DNA of 64,000 bases from an uncultured Saprospiraceae bacterium. GTDB lineage: Bacteria; Bacteroidota; Bacteroidia; Chitinophagales; Saprospiraceae. The first letter of the stretch is position 1; each line of letters starts with the position of its first letter. The notes beneath the pieces were generated by a model that saw nothing but the letters and a program-made list of their open reading frames with translations, ran no database searches and had not been told where the DNA came from. The stretch lies in assembly GCA_937928405.1 (NCBI GenBank), contig CALFWZ010000066.1, positions 225,417-289,416 of the forward strand, in the 5' to 3' direction. Positions 45,377 to 53,185 of the stretch are shown piece by piece. The position numbers were made by a program, and so were the translations under genes.

Positions 45377-45610
45377 TCATGTTGTGAATAACGCTTTAGC
45401 ATCTCCAACAAACCAACTTTTGTCATCCACATAAAGTTCTACTACTTTTTCTCGTATCCCTCCTAAATATTTGTTGATACTTTGCGGACTTAGTCCTATC
45501 AGTTTTGCTATTTTTGTTGCTTCTAAATCCAAGCAAAACAGCTTCACTATTTCCCTGAATTTCTTCTCAGAAATTCGGGAACGTTTGCAATATCGGTTTT
45601 TCATACTCAT
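45377..45610 (-). CDS. HTH protein resembling an IS1595 transposase N-terminus
   Basis: 77 residues. Residues 10-55 (RISEKKFREIVKLF, LEATKIAKLIGLS, SINKYLGGIRE) form the helix-turn-helix seen at the N-terminus of ISXO2/IS1595 transposases. The DDE catalytic domain is absent: the protein stops right after WFVGDAKALFTT, where a transposase would read into its first catalytic Asp. It is either a truncated relic or a domesticated DNA-binding protein. The LYxDDxxxFVGDxxALF tail is shared with the proteins at 43387 and 47728. Confidence 0.5.
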   Translation of the reverse strand: MSMKNRYCKRSRISEKKFREIVKLFCLDLEATKIAKLIGLSPQSINKYLGGIREKVVELYVDDKSWFVGDAKALFTT

Positions 45611-45818
45611 AGTATATATTAAGAGACTTTTCTGTCTCCCTTAACTTACCATGACCCTACATATATAAATAAGCACACTTTATTCATGTTTTCTTTATGA
45701 ACTTGTGCTATATACTCATAGGTTTCTACAAATAATAATGTAAAAGAATTACAGATTGAGAATTCCCTGCAGGGTTAGAAAAATCGAATTCACGACATAT
45801 TTCTAACCAAATTGACCT

Positions 45819-45947
45819 ATGAAAAAATTTATTGCTACCGTTTCGGCTGCTATATTTGTTTTTAGTTTCTTAATTGTACCTGTAGCACAAGCAGACACAA
45901 CAACTACCGATTATATTATAATCACAGATGAAGTTGGAGGAGTGTAA
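45819..45947 (+). CDS. Short secreted peptide precursor (42 residues)
   Basis: An ATG-started frame with a clear signal peptide: MKKF, a hydrophobic core of about 16 residues, then PVAQA before a predicted cut. It leaves a short acidic, Thr-rich mature peptide of about 17 residues ending in DEVGGV. It is followed after 21 nt by another small frame and then the 483-residue gene on the same strand. A signalling peptide, bacteriocin-like peptide or small periplasmic factor are all possible. Confidence 0.5.
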   Translation: MKKFIATVSAAIFVFSFLIVPVAQADTTTTDYIIITDEVGGV

Positions 45948-45968
45948 AATATATGATAAGATTATTGA

Positions 45969-46124
45969 ATGGAAAGCAATAGTGTAGAACCCAACTTGCT
46001 AGACCCTGGCGTAAATATGATAAAAGGAAAAAACTTAATAGCAACAGAATACCTGGAATTAAAGTATAAGGAAGACATACTAGGTTTACAAAGTATTTAC
46101 AACTCTTCTTTTCATGAAGTTTGA
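45969..46124 (+). CDS. 51-codon frame abutting and in frame with the next gene
   Basis: Starts with ATG, reads MESNSVEPNLLDPG and ends with TGA immediately before the ATG at 46125. The frame is the same as that of the 483-residue gene. It may be the true N-terminus of that protein cut by a nonsense TGA, a readthrough leader, or an independent small gene. Acidic and soluble; no motif recognised. Confidence 0.4.
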   Translation: MESNSVEPNLLDPGVNMIKGKNLIATEYLELKYKEDILGLQSIYNSSFHEV

Positions 46125-47576
46125 ATGAAGTATTCTGTAGGAGCATATCTCCTACAGATGTTTCATATTTTCTTCAATCATCAATATTGGACGCAAAGTT
46201 CCACACATCTTAACCCTAAAATGTGGGAACACAGACCTGGTGACAGGAATGATATATTAAAATTAATGTCTCCAAAAGTATCAGCTTCAAGATTACTATC
46301 TGTCATCAGTATCTATTTATATAGTACAAAAGTAAATGTAGCAGAAGTAATACACCTATATCTTGCAATTACAGCCTCTTTTAATAATCCATTATGGCCG
46401 AAGTCTTATAGCCCATATCTGCGCAACAAAATCCTTAATCTAATAGAAAAGCTATTTACGTCCTGCAGTAACTGTAACGCAAATACTTCACTATTGCCTT
46501 TGTGGTCACGCTACTATGCATTTAAACTTCTTCCAAGTATATTCAGTGGTGATGCGAGTGCTATTAACCGAGCTATGAATTTTATCAGTCACTATATACA
46601 CCATGAGTTATGTGATGGGTATGAAGTGGATTTATTTATTGATAATCTGACTACTGCGTTTCTGTTAACAAGACGAGAATCCTTCAGAGAGTTAGTTAAT
46701 AGTATATTCGAACAAAAGTATACATATATTGAAAAACATAAAAAACTACGAGTTGCCGCAAATATATTGCTTCTAAATAGTTCTTCAGAAAACAGAAAAG
46801 TGAAGTATATATGTAAGAAAATCATTAATATTTGCAGCGGGAAAACCAAAGACAACCTGAGATTATTACAGACTTTTGAGAAAGTAAATAACAGAGAATA
46901 CACTCCATCATTTTTTAAAGAAAATCAGTTATTTCAGTCAGAGCCCTTACAAAAAATACAGATGGCATTATTGATAAACAGCATTCACTTATGTTGGGAA
47001 AAGTATAGAAAAACAGTAGAAAAACAACTCAAAGAGTGGGGGGAACAGCAGAGTATGACACCGCTAAAGTTGGTAGAACTACAAATACAAATATTTCTAT
47101 TCGCGGCTGACTACTACTGGAACTATTCACAATCAATTATTAACTCAAAAAGACATTCTACATACAAACGCATATTTGGAAGCAGATACAAAACTATATC
47201 TCTCAGCATACTGCAGAATATTATACAAATTACTCCTGAAACGCATATTCGAATTAAAATGGAAATACAAAAACGCTACCTTTCAAGACATAAGCAAATG
47301 TTACCCAAAGTATCAGTTAATCTAGAAGAGAGAGTTGTTTATATTGCCGAAGTACTATACGGCAGAAGCAGAGAGAGCATTACATCAGATACGGAACTCA
47401 TGCGAGGAATAAGATATGTATATAAAAATAATATCAATGCATTCTGGGGTAATCTAGATAAGTACCACAAAACCCAAAATGATGAGTATGAAAAGCTAAT
47501 GAGATTAAAACACAGTAGTAGTTTAGCCCATATACCACTAGCCGAATGTGTATTAGCAATGACAAAAAGAAGTTAA
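46125..47576 (+). CDS. Helical hypothetical protein downstream of a secreted peptide
   Basis: 483 residues, alpha-helical and basic, with Cys scattered in the first half (FTSCSNCNAN, CKKIINICSG). No membrane segment or catalytic motif is recognised. It follows the signal-peptide gene and the 51-codon frame in one run, so the three probably share a transcript. It is the only sizeable plus-strand gene in the 42.9-62 kb stretch, pointing to independent acquisition. A receptor or response protein for the secreted peptide is possible but unsupported by domains. Confidence 0.6.
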   Translation: MKYSVGAYLLQMFHIFFNHQYWTQSSTHLNPKMWEHRPGDRNDILKLMSPKVSASRLLSVISIYLYSTKVNVAEVIHLYLAITASFNNPLWPKSYSPYLRNKILNLIEKLFTSCSNCNANTSLLPLWSRYYAFKLLPSIFSGDASAINRAMNFISHYIHHELCDGYEVDLFIDNLTTAFLLTRRESFRELVNSIFEQKYTYIEKHKKLRVAANILLLNSSSENRKVKYICKKIINICSGKTKDNLRLLQTFEKVNNREYTPSFFKENQLFQSEPLQKIQMALLINSIHLCWEKYRKTVEKQLKEWGEQQSMTPLKLVELQIQIFLFAADYYWNYSQSIINSKRHSTYKRIFGSRYKTISLSILQNIIQITPETHIRIKMEIQKRYLSRHKQMLPKVSVNLEERVVYIAEVLYGRSRESITSDTELMRGIRYVYKNNINAFWGNLDKYHKTQNDEYEKLMRLKHSSSLAHIPLAECVLAMTKRS

Positions 47577-47727
47577 GTACAATTCAATATATCCTAATAC
47601 AGTAGCCAAAACATGCTTTTTACACTTAAACACCTCAGGTGTGGATTGCCACATGTTGATACTACTTACCACTTTTCATGCTAGTATAAATGGATAGATA
47701 GACAACACCCGAAAGGTTTAATACTGT

Positions 47728-48045
47728 TCATCGACTTAAAAGCTCCTCGATACTGCGTAATGCAGTGTCTTTTAACGATCCCACATCCCCAACAAACGAA
47801 GTATTATCATGGGTATATAGTTCTCTACAAACTTTGCGTAGTAGCTTTGATGATTCGTGAATATCCACAACAGCACCAATACCAATATTCCAAGTGCCAT
47901 GTACTTTGAGTGGTTTACAAAACATGATGTATCCAACTTTATCTTCTTTTAAAAACTGAAGTGCTTTTTCCGATGTCGTGAAAGATGATGAAGATTCCAT
48001 AATGTAAAAAAGTAAGTAAATACAAAAAGTCCTACCTATGCCCAT
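47728..48045 (-). CDS. Small protein coupled to the serine recombinase
   Basis: 105 residues, overlapping the recombinase end by 10 nt. It is nearly identical to the 94-residue protein at 43387 over the first 90 residues, then continues through the hairpin region as GSLKDTALRSIEELLSR. No motif recognised. Co-duplication with the recombinase tail suggests the two belong to one mobile unit. Confidence 0.5.
   Translation of the reverse strand: MGIGRTFCIYLLFYIMESSSSFTTSEKALQFLKEDKVGYIMFCKPLKVHGTWNIGIGAVVDIHESSKLLRKVCRELYTHDNTSFVGDVGSLKDTALRSIEELLSR
47749..47769. repeat. Single terminal hairpin of the array type (D)
   Basis: GATACTGC-GTAAT-GCAGTGTC (8 bp with one T-G pair) matches the last hairpin of arrays A-C. 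The preceding dyads are not recognisable here. It lies inside the last codons of the gene at 47728. Confidence 0.55.
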
Positions 48046-49859
48046 TCCCTAATGAACAATAGTAAGATTAACCCTCTAAAAGAGGGGACTGCTATCATCT
48101 TATATATGGTGCCAGTAATGCCGTTCCCAACACCATATATCGTCTGAAGCTCTAGCTGAAAGGCATACCTGAAAAAGTGATACCCACCGCGCCCTTTGCC
48201 ACCACTAACGTCGATTTTTAAATCAGAAGCACCTTTACGGTTGTCTGAGATTGCATTTACAGTGCTACCCATGTGCTTTGCTTCAGTAAATTGTTTGGGG
48301 TTGAACCTAAATGTGACAATGGCTGTTGTATCCCATTTTTTTCTTTTGGTGGTTGATGGTAGCTCTTTACGCTTCATATCCACTCTTTCAACAAATATAT
48401 CAATCAACATCTTGCGTTGCTTTCGAGGAAGGTTGTCTAATTTATAGTTGACGTCATTTGCTGCTTGTCTTAGACTTTTGATTTCTTGTTCCTGGAATGC
48501 AACTAGGCTCAACTCGCCTTCAATTTCCTGTATCTTCAATTCATTTTGAGTGATTTCCTTGGTGTTTGCTTGTAGCCGTGTTTCCAAACTTTTATGATCA
48601 TAAAGGCCTTTTTCATAAGCATCTTGGATACGCACCTCTGCAAGCCGGAGGTTCATGTTAACCTCTCTTAGTTTAGATAATACAACTTCTAGATTTTGGA
48701 TTCTATTACCAGTGCTTTTTTGCTGATCTAAGTGCTGTTTGATAAATAGTTCGGGTTCTTCCAAAGCCTGACGGACCTTCCTCCAAATTTCCTCTTCAAT
48801 AACTTCTGTTGGAACTTCAAAAACAGGGTTCCACACTCCGCGTTTATCAGTAAATTGTGCACGACGATAACTTCGCCCACCTTTAGAGCGCGGCTTGCCA
48901 ATAAATCGCTTGGGATTTTCAAGGGTCATATCATATAATTTCCCCGTGAGTAAATAGATGTGGTCAGATTTTGTTGCTCCTTTCCGAGTTTCCCGCTTAC
49001 GTTGCGCTATTCTAAAAGTAGTTTCTGTCACACAAGCTGGAACAGCAACAATCGTCCATTCTGACTCTGGTAACTCTTCTCCATTATTCCCTTTATTATT
49101 CGCAACAAACTCACCTCTATAAAGTGGTTGGGTAATAATCGTCTTGATATGTACGGAAGTCCACTTTTTACTTTTCTCTCGTTTAGTATTGTGATTACCT
49201 CTATTCACATTTAGCTCGTTTAGTTTTTTGGCAATTTGCAAATAGCCCATATCTTCATAGATATACCATTGATAGATTCTTTCTACCCATTCTTTTTCTT
49301 GTGGTATGATTTTAAGTTTTTTGCCCTTACCACTTGGATTTTTTGCAGCTTTATATCCATAAGGTATGCTAGAGCCTGTATAGTTGCCCATTAGTGCTGA
49401 CTGTATCTTACCACTATATGTTCTGTTTTTTATTAACTCACGTTCAAATTGAGCTATAGCACCAAAGATTTGGAAAATAAGGTTACCTATTGGACCGCTA
49501 AAATCGATGGATTCCTCCACCGAGATAAAGCTCACTTTATGCTTTTGCAACTCTTCAAAAATTTCGAGTAGATCTTTAAGCGACCGAGAAAGGCGATCAA
49601 TTTTCCAGACAATTACCACATCGTATTTGTTGGCTCGTACATCAGTAATCAGTCGTTGCAACCCTTCCCGATTACTCTCAGAACCAGTATGCACATCCTC
49701 ATAAATAGAATTTTCATTGGTGATAAGGTTGAGGGCAACGTTATCATTCACATGGGAAAGCAGCCTGCGACGTTGATTTTCCAACCCAAAGCCCTCTGTT
49801 TTCTGCTCTTGTGTAGATACGCGAATATATAATGCAGCTCTTCGTAGATTTTTTCTCAT
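48036..49859 (-). CDS. Large serine recombinase
   Basis: 607 residues. The N-terminal resolvase domain has ALYIRVSTQEQ with the nucleophile Ser15, then VVIWKIDRLSRSLKDLLE. The recombinase domain follows (IPYGYKA and WTSVHIKTIITQPLYRGEF), then a coiled coil at about 390-470. The usual four-Cys zinc ribbon is not visible: the matching region reads LTGKLYDM and GGRSYRRAQF. The C-terminus ends in an unusual aromatic tail shared with the decayed copy at 43662. It presumably integrates or excises this element. Confidence 0.9.
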   Translation of the reverse strand: MRKNLRRAALYIRVSTQEQKTEGFGLENQRRRLLSHVNDNVALNLITNENSIYEDVHTGSESNREGLQRLITDVRANKYDVVIVWKIDRLSRSLKDLLEIFEELQKHKVSFISVEESIDFSGPIGNLIFQIFGAIAQFERELIKNRTYSGKIQSALMGNYTGSSIPYGYKAAKNPSGKGKKLKIIPQEKEWVERIYQWYIYEDMGYLQIAKKLNELNVNRGNHNTKREKSKKWTSVHIKTIITQPLYRGEFVANNKGNNGEELPESEWTIVAVPACVTETTFRIAQRKRETRKGATKSDHIYLLTGKLYDMTLENPKRFIGKPRSKGGRSYRRAQFTDKRGVWNPVFEVPTEVIEEEIWRKVRQALEEPELFIKQHLDQQKSTGNRIQNLEVVLSKLREVNMNLRLAEVRIQDAYEKGLYDHKSLETRLQANTKEITQNELKIQEIEGELSLVAFQEQEIKSLRQAANDVNYKLDNLPRKQRKMLIDIFVERVDMKRKELPSTTKRKKWDTTAIVTFRFNPKQFTEAKHMGSTVNAISDNRKGASDLKIDVSGGKGRGGYHFFRYAFQLELQTIYGVGNGITGTIYKMIAVPSFRGLILLLFIREWA

Positions 49860-49868
49860 GTAAATATC

Positions 49869-50051
49869 CTACCTATTTATTTCTACTTGTGAAGTTGGGG
49901 TTGAACTTTTTACAATGCCATCAAAAACACCTGTGTAACACAACACATCAGTAATATTTTGAATATAGTCTCTTGGATTAATTTCTGGATAAACAAAGTG
50001 AATACTGAATGTATTTCCGAGTTGATTTTCAATAGTGATAGACTGTGACAT
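49869..50051 (-). CDS. Small hypothetical protein before the recombinase
   Basis: 60 residues, 9 nt upstream of the recombinase start and on the same strand, so probably co-transcribed. The sequence (ITIENQLGNTFSIHFVYPEI) suggests a small beta-rich fold. It loosely resembles the start of the 102-residue protein at 51312. No function assigned. Confidence 0.45.
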   Translation of the reverse strand: MSQSITIENQLGNTFSIHFVYPEINPRDYIQNITDVLCYTGVFDGIVKSSTPTSQVEINR

Positions 50052-50232
50052 TTGAAAACGAAAAGAACATGTATTTTATAGAACCATTTTTAGGATAATT
50101 TAAAAGAGAAACAATTCAAGGTTTTGTATTTCGAAAATTTAATGATTTGCAAGCCTTTGTTGGAGGTTACCACTTCAAAAGAGACCACCACAAGGATAGC
50201 CTCTTGAAATCTTTCCAAAACACTCGTTGTAT

Positions 50233-51165
50233 TTAGTCCTCTTTTTTTGTTAAAAAATCAATCGCTTGCTGCGCTTTAGCAGCTACACGGAAAATCAACT
50301 TCTTATCTTCTTGCAATCGTTTAATCCAGCCTTGTATATACGCCGCACTGTTTTCAGTAACGGCATCTCTGTCAATACCAGTAATCGCACAAAGATAACT
50401 TGCCCCCATCTCTGCAATCAGTTCTTCTTCAGCGTAGAGCTTCTTACCAAAGGTGGCTTTCTCATCCATCACACCTGGTCGAGCCAAGCGAGACGCATGC
50501 CCTGACCAATGCACCAATTCATGAAACAGTGTACAATAATACTCTTCACTAGCCGTAAAATATTTCATGTTCGGAATAGTAATGCGGTCTGCTATTGGGT
50601 CGTAAAATGCCCGATCACCATCCGTAGTAGCATAGGTTGGTTTGATTGGTATTTCTGCTAAAAGCACTTCGCATTCTTCTATTGGGTTATATTCATGCGT
50701 TGGCATTTCTGGATTAACTATTTCTATACCTTCCACGCATGAAATATTGTACACTGGCCGAGCTTTGAGGAATCGTATATGATTTAGGTTTTCTCCTCCT
50801 TTTTCACGAGCAGCCACCTGATTTGATGGAATAACTTTTCCATCTTCATCTTTGTAATAATCTCCGTAAAAATATACCCATTCCGCTTTGCTACCTTTTA
50901 CAATATTTCCGCCTTTGTCATGAATCTGTTTACGACTCATGTACAATGGGACATCATACGGAGCAACAAAATTAAGCATCAACATATTGATACCTGTATA
51001 CACATGCCCACTGGCATAATTGCGAGCAAGGCCATGACTACCCCATGTTTTTCTCCAAGGCGGTACGCCTTTATCAAGGAGGGCAATAATACGGTCGGTT
51101 ACGATCTGATAATAATCTGTTTTTTGCTTCCGCTTTTGCTGCGGAGCAGTTGCTGTTTTATTCAT
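50233..51165 (-). CDS. ardC: ArdC-like antirestriction protein
   Basis: 310 residues. The N-terminal ssDNA-binding domain has VPPWRKTW and the NYASGHVYTGIN motif. The C-terminal zincin-like metalloprotease domain has TLFHELVHWSGH (HExxH) and AEEELIAEMGA. ArdC proteins travel on plasmids and integrative elements and help incoming DNA survive restriction. It is isolated between hypothetical genes on the same strand. Confidence 0.92.
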   Translation of the reverse strand: MNKTATAPQQKRKQKTDYYQIVTDRIIALLDKGVPPWRKTWGSHGLARNYASGHVYTGINMLMLNFVAPYDVPLYMSRKQIHDKGGNIVKGSKAEWVYFYGDYYKDEDGKVIPSNQVAAREKGGENLNHIRFLKARPVYNISCVEGIEIVNPEMPTHEYNPIEECEVLLAEIPIKPTYATTDGDRAFYDPIADRITIPNMKYFTASEEYYCTLFHELVHWSGHASRLARPGVMDEKATFGKKLYAEEELIAEMGASYLCAITGIDRDAVTENSAAYIQGWIKRLQEDKKLIFRVAAKAQQAIDFLTKKED

Positions 51166-51311
51166 AATAATTCTGGTTTAAAATAATTTGGAAATGAAAG
51201 TGTCGAGGAAAGATCAATGATATATCTGCTCTCTAGTGAGGCAGAGATATACGGAGGTGAGTCTACCATACGAAAGGGTAAAAGAAGAAATGTAAATCAG
51301 CACATTCTGTG

Positions 51312-51620
51312 CTATATAAATAAACTTGGCTGCAATTGGTCAGCACAGTACTTTTGCCAAACTTTGCTTTCTGTGCCTTTGTCAAGATGCTTTCTTACTT
51401 CCTGTACTAGCTCTGTAATCATATCAGATTTTTTCTGGAAAAAGAATATACTTTTATAACCAGTCTCGGTGATTGGAATGGGCTGATTAGCTCGTACTTC
51501 TATGTGAGACAATACGGAAGTATCGTCAGAACAAGAGCTATTTAAGTAGTTTGGTTTATAGATGACATGTATGTCTATCCCTTGCCATGTAAATTCGGAA
51601 ACGATGGTTGCATCTGTCAT
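51312..51620 (-). CDS. Small hypothetical protein
   Basis: 102 residues, beta-rich at the N-terminus (VSEFTWQGIDIHVIYKP) and helical at the end. No recognised domain. The region just upstream on its strand forms a multi-branched foldable structure, so it may have a structured leader. It lies about 150 bp upstream of ArdC. Confidence 0.5.
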   Translation of the reverse strand: MTDATIVSEFTWQGIDIHVIYKPNYLNSSCSDDTSVLSHIEVRANQPIPITETGYKSIFFFQKKSDMITELVQEVRKHLDKGTESKVWQKYCADQLQPSLFI

Positions 51621-51641
51621 GAAAATGTGAAAAATAAAACA

Positions 51642-51791
51642 CCCTTCTGGGCTTAGTTGGAAAAGCCCGAACGGAGCAGCAAAAAAGTCAAGGAGGAACT
51701 AAGCATGAAATGAGTAGGCAAATCCTTGAGTGACCAGCGGGAGCGTACTTTTTTGTAGCTCGTTCATACCGTCGCTTTAGTCCCAGAAGGG
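51642..51791 (-). ncRNA. Candidate multi-branched structured RNA or leader
   Basis: A perfect 10-bp closing stem (51642-51651 with 51782-51791) encloses an 8-bp stem (51651-51658 with 51697-51704) and a composite arm (51736-51739 with 51773-51776, enclosing GAGC-TAC/GTA-GCTC at 51741-51761). The region has no credible frame and is relatively GC-rich. It could be a small RNA or the leader of the gene at 51312. Family unknown. Confidence 0.45.
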
Positions 51792-51829
51792 AAAAGAAAA
51801 AGCGGTAGCTGCTTTGGGCAGTACCGCTT
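51791..51829 (-). terminator. Rho-independent terminator, leftward
   Basis: The stem AAGCGGTA/TACCGCTT (51800-51807 with 51822-51829) continues as CTGC/GCAG. It is followed on the minus strand by TTTTCTTTTC. The insertion sequence at 51850 lies just upstream of it on that strand, so it may originally have ended the toxin/immunity operon. Confidence 0.65.
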
Positions 51830-51849
51830 AATGAAGTGCATTTTTTTTA

Positions 51850-52572
51850 GGGGCTGACCTATCTAAGGGAGTCTCAAATCACGTTTAAGCCAGTAGTGAA
51901 GCTGTTTGCGGAGCATAGAGACTTGACGCACATTAAACCGCCACTCACACTCTTTTAAGTAGAGGTAAAAGTGGTCTTTTGGTATGCCATTAAACTTCCG
52001 CAAATGACGCTTAGCTTGGTTCCAAAAATTCTCAATACCGTTGATATGATTTCTCCTATTATCAGTTACAAATCGTTTGCTGTGATTCACTCGTTTATGA
52101 CGAAAACCACTCACATCAAGTGAATTATAACTGCGTAAACTATCAGTATACACCACAGAATCTGGCTGCACATGTTGCTCTATTATTGGCATCAATGTAG
52201 CTTTTTTTGCGTTAGGAATTATTTGTGTATATACCTTTCCATTCCTCTTTAATAAACCAAAAACAGGAACTTTTCCTGCTGCTCCTCGGCCTCTTTTTCC
52301 TTTTCTTACTCCACCAAAATAACTTTCATCGATTTCTACTTCTCCATCAAAAAATGGATTCTCTTTTTCTACTTCTTTCGCTATCACTTCTCGGCATTTG
52401 TGGAAGAACTTTATTGCCGTATTTCTGTTGACCCCTGCCAGCTCAGCTGCCACTCGCGCTGTGCTCCCTGCTATAAACATGTCTGCTAATTTCGTCCACT
52501 GTTTCCGACTCATCCGACTTCGTCTCTTTTCCATGTTCTCACTATACACACTCCCTTATCTATGTCAGCCCC
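51850..52572 (-). mobile_element. Complete IS1595-family insertion sequence
   Basis: Terminal inverted repeats of 22 bp (51850-51871 and 52551-52572, 19 matches, both beginning GGGGCTGAC) bound a single transposase gene. Identical 8-bp flanks TTTTTTTA (51842-51849 and 52573-52580) fit the 8-bp target duplication of this family, though the site is low in complexity. It appears intact and recently inserted. Confidence 0.88.
51863..52549 (-). CDS. IS1595-family (ISXO2-like) transposase
   Basis: 228 residues: an N-terminal helix-turn-helix (STARVAAELAGVNRNTAIKFF), then the DDE-type core with VEIDESYFGG, VVYTDSLRSY and NGIENFWNQAKRHL, and KECEWRFN at the end. The length is normal for the short ISXO2 group. 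The frame is intact and fills the insertion sequence almost from repeat to repeat. Confidence 0.92.
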   Translation of the reverse strand: MYSENMEKRRSRMSRKQWTKLADMFIAGSTARVAAELAGVNRNTAIKFFHKCREVIAKEVEKENPFFDGEVEIDESYFGGVRKGKRGRGAAGKVPVFGLLKRNGKVYTQIIPNAKKATLMPIIEQHVQPDSVVYTDSLRSYNSLDVSGFRHKRVNHSKRFVTDNRRNHINGIENFWNQAKRHLRKFNGIPKDHFYLYLKECEWRFNVRQVSMLRKQLHYWLKRDLRLP

Positions 52573-52590
52573 TTTTTTTAAGATTACACT

Positions 52591-52672
52591 AGTAGCAAAA
52601 TAATGGTAGGTGCGATAAGTCATAACTGCGTCAGGGCTGATCCTTTTGCTACTCTTCATTGGGTTATGACTT
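52591..52672. repeat. Two interlocked perfect 10-bp inverted repeats
   Basis: AGTAGCAAAA (52591-52600) pairs with 52644-52653, and AAGTCATAAC (52617-52626) pairs with 52663-52672. The two pairs interleave, the arrangement of an H-type pseudoknot or of two alternative structures. They lie between the insertion sequence and the immunity gene. Confidence 0.7.
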
Positions 52673-52705
52673 GTTTAGGAAAATCCCTAAAACCCATTTT
52701 GACAG

Positions 52706-53185
52706 TCATGCAAAAACAGTATTACTTTTACAGAAGCAAGACATGAAAGCTTTGTTGTTTTTCAGACCTGGATACAAATCCAATAGAAACAATTTTAGCT
52801 TATCTGAAAAAACTAGTAATTCAGATTTGAATTCAGACAATGAGGTCACAATAGTATCAGATGTCCATGTACAACTAATTTCTATTTTTTCCTTCTCTTT
52901 TTTACTATAAACGAAATAGATTAGTTCTCCACTTCCCTCTGGTTCATAATCAGTTTGATTCAATTTATCTTGTTCTAAATCAAGAATCACTCTTTGCATA
53001 CATTGTACAAATGATACTAACTGATCACTAAAATCTAAAACTACATTATCATTTTCAATGATGCATGTAGCACAGAAGAACAGGTCCCGAAATCTATCAT
53101 TTTCAATAAGCGATAAATCTTTTGGCAATTCTTCTCGCCAGTCAGACAGGTTTTCAGCCGTAACTAGATAGTTTACTCTCATCAT
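52706..53185 (-). CDS. Probable immunity protein for the secreted toxin
   Basis: 159 residues, acidic, with the mixed strand/helix pattern common in immunity proteins. The start overlaps the stop of the preceding toxin gene by 4 nt (ATGA), which couples the two. I do not recognise the family, so the role rests on position, acidity and size. Confidence 0.55.
   Translation of the reverse strand: MMRVNYLVTAENLSDWREELPKDLSLIENDRFRDLFFCATCIIENDNVVLDFSDQLVSFVQCMQRVILDLEQDKLNQTDYEPEGSGELIYFVYSKKEKEKIEISCTWTSDTIVTSLSEFKSELLVFSDKLKLFLLDLYPGLKNNKAFMSCFCKSNTVFA

Noticed and set aside
45205..45432. 75-residue minus-strand frame
   Set aside because: It runs through hairpin array C and overlaps the better-supported 77-residue HTH gene in another frame.
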